NCBI GenBank assembly: GCA_000711775.1
Contig: ARYC01000778.1
Span: forward strand, 1 to 64,000
DNA: 64,000 nt
DNA from: Oxytricha trifallax
Lineage: Eukaryota > Ciliophora > Spirotrichea > Sporadotrichida > Oxytrichidae
Direction of reading: 5' to 3'
Each line of letters opens with the position of its first letter. Within the stretch, counting starts at the first letter, position 1. The position numbers and the translations under genes are program-made. The notes beneath the pieces are model-generated. The model searched no databases. It had not been told where the DNA came from and saw nothing but the letters and a program-made list of their open reading frames with translations. This document shows, one piece after another, positions 24,301 through 37,517 of this stretch.

Positions 24301-27300
24301 TATTTGTAAAATGAAAATCATATACATCGAAATAAATTAAAACGAAGTTTAATTCTCATATTACCCCTAGACACTTAAGGGAAATGAAAATGTTTTAAAC
24401 CTCTATTAATTTATAATAGTTAATGGTATATAATTAAAAATTGGTTTGTACTTCTTTTATATAATATTTAGAGACCAGATCAAAAGCCATAATTTCAATT
24501 AAGTTCATTAAATATACCACAGTATAATCTTTGTTAAAAACATGATGAATCTAAATAATATTTTATTATTAATTTTAGGGGAGGTTTAAAGCCTTTCCAA
24601 CATTAAAATTGATATTATTTGACATTAAAATAATAGAAGCATATAAATTCCAATTTTAATCACTATAACCACAAATTAAACAACTTTTTCTAATATATAT
24701 ATATATTTATATCTAATATTCAAGGATTATATTTGATTTGCATATATTAATAATTTAAAAAAGAATGTTTGATGTTCCAATAAAATTTTAAACCTTTATT
24801 TTAATGGAAAAGAAGGTTATGAATGCTAAATTATAAATAATTACTGAAGATGGAAATTTTGAAAAAATTAATAAAAAATTTACATATTTATATATGCGGC
24901 AAGAAAGACCCCCCTTATTTTTATTATAATATTTATGATTATAGGAATCTTTTTAATTTGGGAATTGAATTAAAATTAAGACAATTAGATAATATATCAT
25001 GGCGTTTTTTTAAATACAAAATGACTTCAAATTTTAAATAAATAATAATCCCTAGAATAGATTCTCAATATTACATATTTTAACATTTTCAAAATTCCTG
25101 AATCATCCAGTAATTAAGAATTTTTGATTTTATACTAACTACTAAAACAGAAAAGCGAATTTTTTTCGCTTTCAAGATGTTAAAAATTTATTATAACAAA
25201 ACAAACCCCCGACTTATTTATAATGGACTCTAGAGTCTAGAGTGAGTATAAAAATGATGGAGTTTAGAGTTATTTTTTTTAAAAAAATCATTACTAAAGG
25301 TTTTTAATAATTGAATAAATTTCATTAAAATTAAATTTTCTCTAAATTTCAATGTATTCATAATATATTGGATGAATCATTCTAGTTTTATCCTGAATGT
25401 GTTCAAATGAGATGTTTTTTATTTATAGCTAAATGAATATTTTTATTTAAAATAAATAAAGTAAAAAAATATGGATGGATTTAAAAATTATCTTACTAAT
25501 TTTATTAAAGATTTTTTTAAAATACTTTATACTTTATACATTTACAAATTTTATTAAGTTTTAATAATTTTTATGAACAATTTTATATATTTAATTAAAA
25601 AGAGACAGTTATAAATTCATCGTGTACTTTGTTTATAATGAATTGTTCCTCACTTCCAAAACACCCTGTTTCTGTTTAAGCATAATTAATTTCAAAATTC
25701 TATCCGCTTATAAAAAACTATCCATATTAAAAGGTAAAAGAAATTAATATTAGTAAAAAATTAACTCTATAAAAGGGATAATTATGTTTGAATTATAAAA
25801 ATGTATATTTCTTTTTTTCATCTTTGACTTACTCTTTAGTTTGTTTATCTATTATTGATAAAAGTTTTAAATTAATTTTAATTTTTTTATTCTAATAAGA
25901 ATTATACCATTATAAAGAATACTATTGCATGAAGATATTCTTAACTTAATTATATTCACGATTTCTTGATTTTCTTAAAAAAGTTGAATAGTCTTATATA
26001 ATTCATTAAATATATAAGAGCAATTAATTGGATTGTCTTTATTTTTTTTAATTCTAGTACATATTTATGATTTTAATATATAATTATTTAAATTAAAATT
26101 TTTTACCCAAACCATAGTCAATTTTATGTTTGAGCTGATACGAGCGTATTGAGCAGGGATTTTAGTCAGAACTAAGGTCATATTAAAACAATTTTATTTC
26201 TGATTAAATTGCGACAAATACTTAATCCTTATGCTGTGGGTGAGGTAAGATATCTGTAGGTTTATGTTTAACTTGCCACAAGCGCTTTGCAATAGGTATA
26301 TCACTTAAAGAATCTGCTAATTTAGCAATTTGGATGCACTATAATAATTTAATGTTTACAATTAATTTCATTAGAAATAAGCTTAAATGAAATCAATTTA
26401 ATAAAAATTCCAAAATATTAATAAAAATAAGAAATACTAATCATTTTGAATATCAGTTCTCAAAAATAATTATTTATAAATTGATAAAAATATAAATTTG
26501 CTATATTTGTGATAATATCCTTATAATTTAGGTTTTCAATATTATTAGTTTTTAATTATTTAATTTTGAGTAATACAAATTATAGTTGGCGTAAAATATG
26601 ACTTCATCATCATAAATAATTTTATAACAGGTATTTATTTTGATTTTTATATTCATAGAATATATTTTTTTAAAAAAATATCTTATTTTTAAGATTTTAA
26701 AAAAAAATTATTTAAAAAAAACTATCTTATCAAAATTTCATCGATAATGCTTTAAATATAATTTTTATTAATTAAAAGTGGCAATCATTCAATTTGTAAA
26801 TATTAAATAAATAAAATCTTTGATGATTATACAATTATTTTAGATAATTTTTTTAATTTTTAATAAGCTATTTAAATTAAAAAGATCATTGATGTAAAAG
26901 AATTTGAAGAATTTAGAAAATTTAATTAAATTGTCATATTAATAATATATAACCTAGCAAGGTATGTGTAAACACAAAGTGAAATTAATTAAACTGTAAA
27001 TTTTAACTAAATAATGTCATTAAAAGCCTTAAATTAAATATAAATATTTTAAGTTTATTTTTTTCTTATCAAATGCAAGCGAAAACTAAACATATTGCAT
27101 ATTATTCTAAAGTACTGCAATTACTGGACATGTCTGACATTTAGTTTCATAATGAATTCGTTATAATAAGTTTTTATCTGACTAGCTTCATTGGCTTTTA
27201 AATTTTATTCTTTATTTAATACCTTTTGCATGCCATTTAAATTATATAAAAATTGATAAAATTTAAAATGAAACTTTTCAGAATTTTAAAATTAATTCAA

Positions 27301-30300
27301 AATTTAAGTTTATTTTAACAAAATTAAAAAAAAATAAAATTTTTTCTAAATTATAAATCTCCTACTTTAGGGTACTTCAGGTATTTAGGGAATGGCCCCT
27401 CGGGGGCCGCTAAAAATTTTTCTTATTTTTTTAAATGCTCTAAAAATAATTAAAACATTAAAGTAACATGTTATAACTCATTAAATAGGTTTCTAATGAT
27501 CTTTACAAGGTATCTGTAACAACCCAAATCAAAGTAACCTATCCCATTTACATCATAAAATACATTAGATCTTGAATAAATATTACTAATTTCTTCTTTA
27601 TATTTTAAGTTAATTTTATTTATAATTTCACTTATTTATTCAATGATGCCTTGATAAGCTGTTACAAATATGAGAAATACAATTATTAAGTAAATTGATC
27701 TTTATGATAACACTAAAAAAGAGCCCTCCATGTAAATGTAACAGCTTATCAAGGCATCATTGAATAAATAAGTGAAATTAAAAATAAAATATACTTAAAA
27801 TATAAAGAAGAAATTAGTAATATTTATTCAAGATCTAATGTATTTTATGATGTAAATGGGATAGGTTACTATGATTTGGGTTGTTACAGATGCCTTGTAA
27901 AGATCATTAGAGACCTATTTAATGAGTTATAACATGTTACTTTGATTTTTTAATTATTTTTAGAGCATTTAAAAAATAAGAAAAAATATTTTAGCGGCCC
28001 ACCAGAGGGCCATTACCCAGGTATTTCTAAACAAAAAGAGGGTTTTCAATTGTTAAGTCGTATGTCTGAATATTACAATACTAAAATGTAATTTTAATTA
28101 TTAATAATAGAAATTATGACTTTGCTTTAAAAAATATTTTATTTAATTTTTTAATATTAAAGCAATCATCTTTGTATTAATAAGAAGTTATGATATTATT
28201 TCTAATTATGTTATCCACAGTTAAAATCTTAATAATAATAAAAATTCTAGAAATATCTAAATATTTTTAAATATTTAAATTACTTATATGAACCTATTAA
28301 TTTAATAATAAAAGGAGACTAATTTATATTATTTACTACAATTTTAACTTTTTCAAAATAAATTTTATTAATTTTTTATTCAACTTTAAATTACTTAATT
28401 TGATGAATTCAATTGAAAGTTTATTATTATTATTTTTTTATGCATAATATCTTACATAAGATTTGATTATTCGAATACATTCATAGTATAAAAATATATT
28501 TAAAATAAAATTTAATATATTATATTAAAATAAATTAAGATATTTATACTAAAATATTTAATTAAGTTTATTTTGTATTAGAATTAAATCATTTTGCAAT
28601 TCTGTGATTTTATCACTATAAAAATAATAATAGTATCTAATTCTTTTTTCTTTTTCTAAATTATATATTTGAAACAAAAAATATTAATTCTTTTTTGAGG
28701 AAAATAATTAATTTACCAATTATTTTTTCTTAAATTTGATTATTTTTATAATTCATGGTAAATTTGTAAAAATATATTTATTTACAATAACTCTTATTTA
28801 AAATAAATTTTTTAAAAATAAAAAAATAAGATTGAAATTATGGCTTATTAAGTGTGAGACCAAGTCTTCTTAATGCACTACTTTAAATGATATGAAGAGT
28901 AAAAAGGTTTTATTTCAATTATTCCGCATGAATTTGCTTTAAATATTCTCTGAGTTGTTTATGATAAATATAATTTATTTATTTTTATTATTAAATTATA
29001 TTAACTTAATAATTGATAATGATTAATAATTGAATTTAAGATCTATTGCATTAAATATAAAAATAATAACAAATTTGATCTTATAAAGTATCACAAGTAA
29101 GTTTCTTATAAACGACTTGTTTAATATCAATTTTTAAGTTAACTCTAATATAATGTTCATAATTATTATATCAATATCTTAAAATAAGAAGCATATAATT
29201 CTCATTATTATTATTCACTTAATAAATTAATTTTGTAAAATTAACAATAAATTTATATTTTAATTCATTATCAAATTATAAAAAATGTGTGTACCAACGT
29301 GTTTGATTGTAATTATAATTTTGTAAATCAAATTTTACCTTAAATTTTAATTTACTCAATAAATTGTATCTTATCTAATACTGTCATTGTAGACATTAAT
29401 TTTAACAATTACAAATAAATATCATTTTTTGTGGAGTATAAAAATTATTGTTAATTATGAAAAAGTTTAATATTGATAATAATTTGTTGGAAAGAGATAG
29501 AATGCATCATTTTCTACCCTGCCAATTTTATCAATTAATTAATAAGAAATTTAAAATTAAATGTAATTTAATTAGATTTAATTAAAAATTTTTAGAAATT
29601 AAAAAAAAACAAAACGGATGAATAATCAATATAATTAATAAGCATTTCAATATCAGTTCATTAAGCAGTTAATATTTTTATCATAACAATTGAGTTTTAA
29701 GAAAAATCATTATTGATCAAAATAAATTATGTAAACAAATTCTTATGAAAATATCAACGAATTTCTAAGTAAAAATAAAATAAAATTATTTTTAAATTTT
29801 AAAAATATATTAGTCAAATGTAATGTCACTTATGAAATTATAAAATTTATTTTTGATTTTACAAATAAAAACGAAAACTGTAAAAAAATATTAACAAATT
29901 CTTATAAAAACGCTAAATCTTTAAGACTATTTGATATCAAATATTTCTCAAGTAACTTTACTACAAATTTATTAGTTTAAAATATAATATGCAAGTAATT
30001 TTTGCAGATTATGAAAAATAAATAATTCTATTGAAAAATTTATTTCCAATTAATTGTTAGGAAATTATAATCTTCACAATAAAATATTTTATATTAAATG
30101 ATAAAATTTGAACTTAGTTGACTATTTCATATGTGACAGCATCAATCATGTATAATGTTTATTCTGACTAGATATAAAGAATTTACTATTACAATTAAAA
30201 AATTAAATAAATCAGTTTAATTTGTGAATCATATAAATAACTTAGTTCAAAGATGAAATGGGAAAGTCTAAGAATTGTGAGGGAATAATATTTTTTTTTC

Positions 30301-33300
30301 ATTTGGTTTATTTTTTCTATTATAGTGTAATATGAGTATAAAAGGCAAAATCATATTCCGTTAAAATTATTGTCTTATTTAAAATATATAAAATTTAACT
30401 ATTATTACAATTAAGTTGTTATGCATAAAATTTAATTAGAAGTTTCTTAATAACTTATTTTAAATATTTTTTGTTATTGGAATTAAATATATTTGTAAGC
30501 AAGCATCGCATATAAATTGGGGAAAATATAGATTAGATAGGCTGATATTTCTAAAGTTTAAATAATCATGAATTTATTTTTTAAATCATATTGTACACCT
30601 ATACAAACTCAATAAAATATTCAATAAAATCATAAGAATAAAAGTAAAACTCAATTAAAAGTATCGAAAAATGCAATAGAATTTGGGAAAATAATAAAAT
30701 CTTAATTGGTAAATTGCCAAAATAGCTCATATAACTTTTTTAAAAACTAAAAAATATGGTCCTTGCTTATTAAGCAATTTAAAACTTGTTGAATTTCACC
30801 ATTCATGAAAATATTTAATCACAATTTATCAACTAAATAAGTATATCTTAATTTTGCTTAACTTGATTATGTGGTTCTTATGCAAGAATCAAATTTTATT
30901 AATCTCTCTGCTACAATGATATGAAATTTACGGTCAATAATAAATTTCAAGTAAATTTTTAGTTTTCTATATTAAAATACCATATTTTGAAGATTTTATC
31001 AAAGTTGTTTAATTTAGAAATTGAAATTTTTAATTTTAATTTACTCAAATATTTAAATGTGTACCTATAATTATTTATTAAACACTTACAACGTTTAATT
31101 ATAATTTTTACTAAAAATTAATTTCTACTTGCTTTATGAATTTACTAATTTTCGATTGTAAAAAGATACTGAAAAACATTAATTTTATCAAAATATCAGT
31201 AAGTATACGATTATTTTATTTAAATGTATGCTTGTAAGACTTACGTTATTTACAAATCTTAATTAATAAGAGTAATCAGAAATGTGTAAATTATCTTTTA
31301 AAAATATAAGATTACATTAAGAAATTTGAGGAATCTAATTTTTCCAAATAGTGGAATCATTGTTGTTATATTAAATTTCATTTTTGAAATAATGGAGTTG
31401 ATGAATAGCATCTATTTTTTTGGAATTTGGCAAGCAATTTATTTTACCATGAACAAAAACTTTATACTCACTTGGATTCTCTTTATCGAAATCGATTCTA
31501 TTAAGTTCATAGCCCTAAGTGGCTGGATCATACAAGTATAGAAGATTAGTGTCTCTTACAAAATCAATATCAAGATGAATTTTTGAGTGAATATAATCTG
31601 ATAATTTAATAAATGTTATATTATAATAAACTCTATTCGATATTTTTATAATGGAAAATTATTAAGTATAGTCTATAGTTAATATGAAGAATATTTTACA
31701 TCTTGATAATAATTTTATCATAAATTTTAACAGTTAATGTTCATTAAAAAGTAGTCACTATTTATAAATTATATGTACCAGAGTTATTAATGATTTATAT
31801 AAAATATATTTCATAGAAAATAAATTAATTTTATAGATATAAAATAAATTAACAAATTTTAAGATAAACTTTAATTATAATAAAATAATTATTTGATCCT
31901 ATTATTTTTTATAGCTCAATAAAGGTAGAATCTTCAAAGTCAAATATTCTAATTATTCCATTTGTTTAAAATAATTAAATAAATATAAATTTAAAGTGCA
32001 AAAAAGGAATTCCATTAATTAATATTTTAAAATGTTTTATTTAAACCCTCATAACTATTTAATTTTTATTTTAATATTTTTAGTATATCTAATTTTTATT
32101 ATAATAATTGTTTTTTACTAAATAATAATCATGAAAATTAATAAAAATAAACAAGTTAAATAATCAGAATCTGAAAATAATTATTTTTTACTGGTAATTA
32201 TTATTTTTTTATGTTATTATTAACTTTTATAAATGAGTAATGGTATATTCTTTAAATAGCATTAAAAGCAATATTAATTCATTAAAAAAATCATAGAACC
32301 CAAATAATTAAATTATTACAAACATATTCTTATTTTCTAGAAACTACTACTACTACTACTATCAAAATTCAATTCCCTCGATTCTGAATTTACAAATTCT
32401 TAGTGACTACTTAAGCATTTCTTGGCATAATAAAAATTATTTTTTACACAAATGTAAAGACTTTTATTTAATTATTGTGACTACAAACGATACATTTTCT
32501 ATTTAATTTAATTTCTCTACAAAAATATTTTGAAGATAAACCTTTTTTTAAATGGGCTAATAGGTGAATATTAGATGTATGGTTTTAATAAAAAAAAGTA
32601 CGATATTACTAGAATATTTTTTTTAATTTGTAAATGCAAATTATTTCTTAACGTTATAAATTATATTCAATAAAATTATAAACTTATAATTTTATAATTC
32701 ATTCAAACTTTTTCAAGTCCAAATGTATATATTTGTTAATCATAATAAAACAAAAAACTATTAAATATCTGGGGGGAAGTTTCATGCCGAGTCTTATGAT
32801 AAACAAAATTTTAGGGAAGTTTTCTGGAAAGTAAATTTTAATTAATTTTTAAATTTCATTTTTATAAGTCATTCTTTCTAATCCAATATACAAATTATTG
32901 TAATTTGACTTATATTAACCTATATCTGATGAAATTTATAGTATTTATCTCTATTAACATTAATTTTCTATTTAAAATGCATTCAGATTTTATGTTAAAA
33001 ATGACTATTTTTTAATAGATTAATATATATATATATAACTTTATTGCGTTAATAAGTAATACAGCTTCTTTCTCTTAATATTTTTATAATACTAAAGGAC
33101 CCTAAACAATTATTAAGTTTAGAAAAAAAATTGATATGTAATTTTATTTAAATTTCATTGAATTATATATAAAAATTTACTTGCCAAGGAACTTCCCCCA
33201 AACATTTTAATGGTTTTATAATGTAGACCTTGTTTAAATGGAAACTTCTCATGACTTTCATTTTATCAATGAAAAACAGTCCAGAAAAGTTCAAACTTTC

Positions 33301-36300
33301 AAACTTTATATTACACTTATATGATTGATATAATGACAAAGGACTCTCTTTAAATCGTTCTATTAACTCTGAAGCCTTCTAAGTTTAATCCTCAAACTCA
33401 TTTTTTAGGCATATTTCAGTTTTTTTGCTATTTGGATTAGTTTCTATATCCTTGAGAAAGTCGTAGGTAAAAAAGTAGTATATCTTATCACCGGGTAGAT
33501 TGCCTTAGAAAAGCATTTTAGAATTGTAGTCTAAAATAGTAGACTAAAGATAACCAGTATGTCCAATATAGAACTTCCTTATATAGTTTCAAAATATTTA
33601 GTTGAATAAATACATAATATCTTCTTAATTTTTCATCAAAATTTTAATAAACATGTTAGATAAATTAAAATTATACTAAAGATTTGATAAGATTACCATT
33701 TCAAATAGTCAATAAACGTGATTCATTTATTCTGATAAATTTATTATAATAAATAAATTGTATGTATGTATTAAAATATATCATTGTAAAATTTATGCTA
33801 TTTCCGATTGTTGATTAACATTTTAAAATACTTTTTATATTCTTTTTTTTAATTACTCTAAAATGATTATTATTAATATTCTCTATATAACTACGATTTT
33901 TTCATATAAAAATTAAAATAATTTGCTTTGACAATGTAAATATTTTATATATTAGTAGTTGTCGAAAGATTTAGATTTATCCTATGAAAAGAAAAAATCA
34001 TCTAAATTGTATAGATAAAAGCAATCTTTGCTTCCATCATTATCATCATCTTTTATTTTAATTTTTTAGAAGAATTTTTACTAAAAGAATTTTTATTAAA
34101 AGAATTTTTATTACAAAAAATAAAAGAAATCTATTAGAAAATTAATTTATTTTAAAAGATAACGATATTGACGAAATATGTTCTTCAAATTCGTAAAAAT
34201 ATCGTAATTTAGGAAAATTAGTTTACAATAAACTTTATAAAGTTTGTAATTAAGGGTGTTGATGTCCGTGCCTCCCAGCACCGTCAGGTCCTCCAAAGGG
34301 CTTCACGGCCTCCCAGCAAAAGTCAGTAGCTCCCAGCCACTTCAAAAACTCCCAGCATCGTCATGGCCTCCCACATTTTATATCAATAAATAAAAGGTAA
34401 TTTTATAAAAAATTTTAGATTTTAAATTTTTTTTTAATTAGTTTACCGTTCATAATAAAAGAAAAACTTTTTTTTGCATAAAATTTGGGGAAGTGCCTTG
34501 GTAAAAAACGAATAATATAGTGCGTCGCTAGTAAATTTTCTATTTTTCTTGATTAATTGAGGTTGAATTTATTTCCGACTTTTTTAGGAATTGGGGTAAC
34601 ATGCAGGTGTTGCAAAGGAGTATAAATTAACTTTTCAACATATTTAAAAAGAAAATATCGCGTTAAATTAATCTTCTAAACAATATATATGAATATTTTT
34701 ATAATTAACAAACTCTAATATTGATGAATGTTTGCAAAAAGTATACTGCTAAATAAAAATATTTATCTCATTAAATAGTAATTTAAAATAACATTTAAAC
34801 TTATAGCTTATATCAAATTATTAAAGAATTAACTAAAACAAAAAATATATATGGATATATGTTTTTAAACTTAATTAAATAGTAATATTGTGGACAACTT
34901 ACGAAACTCTTTTCATTATTTTAAGAACTAGTACTATTAATTTCTCTTTTTCAATAGTTTAAAGTAGAATATAAATTACTTTTTAAATTGTAAACTATTA
35001 ATTTCTATGAACTGTTTTACTTGGAACCGTAATTAAAAAAAACTTTCAATTTTTTAACAGATATCTATATTTATTATGATAATTTCGTCACTATAATTAG
35101 TTATCATAAACTTTAATAATCATTATTAAATAAGTACAAACTAAAAACCAATATTTCAACTACCTGAAATAATACGCATATATTAAATATAAGTATCATA
35201 AATTTATAAAATTTTAATGTGTATTAATGATAAATATTATTCATGTTTAAGATATCAAAAATAATAGAAATACTTCATTAAATATCGTTAATATAGAGGT
35301 TTTTAAGAGATTACAGCCAATTATTTTAGTAATTAGTTAAGTATTCAGATTTTGGTTCGTTTAAAATCAAATGAAACATGAATATAAACTTATAATTAAT
35401 GTATTACAAATATTATTTATAATTATAATTACTAATTACAGGATAATAACAAAATTTCCTATGTTAAATTGTTTTATTAAAATTGAAGTTACTAACAAGT
35501 TATTTTTCTAAGTGTATTGTGTATATATAAGCGAATAAATATAAAGGTTTAAAGTATAGATATTGTAAAAATACACTATTTTTCCAAGGATAAACCTGTG
35601 TAAAAAATAAAATTATCCATAAGGATCTATATTAAAAAACAATTTAAGAATCTAACTAATTTTAGAAATAATATTGTAATTAAAATTGAGAAATAATAAT
35701 ATCACTATTCTAAATATTGATCATACTTGTGATATGATTTCGAGTTCGAAAAAAAAAATAATTTAATATAATTCTAAGGAAATTTGGATCATTCTAGAAA
35801 ATGGGAATAATTTATTAATATAGTAGATTTATGAAATGTTAAATTTTGAAAAATAATACTAAAATTATATTAGTGTCTTTTTAAGTTTGTATTATTAAAG
35901 AAATTTTTATTTAAAAATTAGTATAATTTGAACTAAACTAAAGTTTAATTTAATTATATAAAAAGATATTATTATCTTTATGATATTAACTTTTGGGAGA
36001 TCGTGATGCTTCTGGGAGGTCCTGACTTTTGCTGGGAGGCCCTGACGTTGCTGGGAGCCACGGACGTCACCCTCACTTTGGGAGGCCTGAACGACACCTG
36101 GAGCCCTGACGATGGTGGGAGGCCCTGACGGTGCTGGGAGGCACGGACGTCAACACCCGTAATTAAAAATAAATTTATATATTCTTCTTTTCTATCGATG
36201 TAAAATTTAAGAACTTGATTTTATTTATGATTGATATTTTAATTAGAAGAGATGTTCATAAAAAATAAAGTAAATTAACCAAGTAATGATATATTATATT

Positions 36301-37451
36301 TTAATATAGCAAAGACCAGCTTATGTTTAAAAATTATTAATGAAATGTTTCCGAAATTATCAATTTTCAACAAATATAACTAATACGTAATTGAATTAAA
36401 TAACTAAATATTAAATAATGCTTATTTTTATTTATTCTAAAAAAATAAAAGTGACAATGCATTTGAATTAAAAAACTATAATAATAATTTCATTTAACAA
36501 AGGCTAGTTCGAATTCGACTTAAGAGCTCAATCTCACTTTAAATACTTAGGAGTTGAAATCCACAAAGACCTGTCAAAAACTTCTAATTCCTCCTTAGTT
36601 AAATCTAAGATGAACTCAAAAACACCTACATAAGACTCTTTAAAGGCGACCAAGCCCTTTATAGCAGGGTATACTAACAATAAATTTACTCTAAGTTCCA
36701 GTTTAAACTCTGTCCCCTCCTTTTAACACTTAACAACGATGACTTCTTTAAAGTAATAGACATCCTCAAAAGGAAACTAGTAAGCTTCACTATAAAGGCC
36801 GACCCAATCCTCAAAATGTTCTTTAGCAACCAGCTAAGAACCTATGACTCTTCCCCATTCCATATGGAACTGTTCATAGCTCTCAAGGTTGGGCGAAAAT
36901 ACAACATCCCTGATATGCAAAACTATCAATTTAAGAACATTGAACAGATATCAGTTGAAAAGATGCAGAGCATACTTACAAACCTCTAGAACTATGCGGG
37001 AATCGGTTACCACAACCATCATATATCAAAAAAGGAGCACTTTCTTAAACTCCCTCTAAAATACTTCCCAAACACACTAGCAGTGGCCCTACAAAATGGT
37101 CCTAAATTCTTTGGAAAAAACTTCAGATGCTCAGTCTGTAAAGGCATTTATGCTAGACCTTGCTACACTCATCACCTACCTACATTCCATGACGAAGTAT
37201 CCGCTACAATCCAAGAATTGATCTAACTCATGAAGGAAAGAGAGAAACTCTAAGAAGAAGAATAAGACATATACCATGAGACAATGGAGACATGCCAAGA
37301 ACAATTAAGATTCATTAAAAACAAACTCAAAGCTTCTGAAATCAGGCTCAAAAGTCATCTTTGGTAGACATACCAAGATCTGACAACAAAAAGGGATCCC
37401 ATCCCTTCATAATGATATGCTCAGGGGGCTTTAAGCCCTCGATGCGAGTTA

Positions 37452-37517
<66 letters not shown>

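Noticed and set aside
31326-31541. Plus-strand hydrophobic 71-codon ORF
   Set aside because: It is the antisense of a minus-strand MDS with much better coding character.
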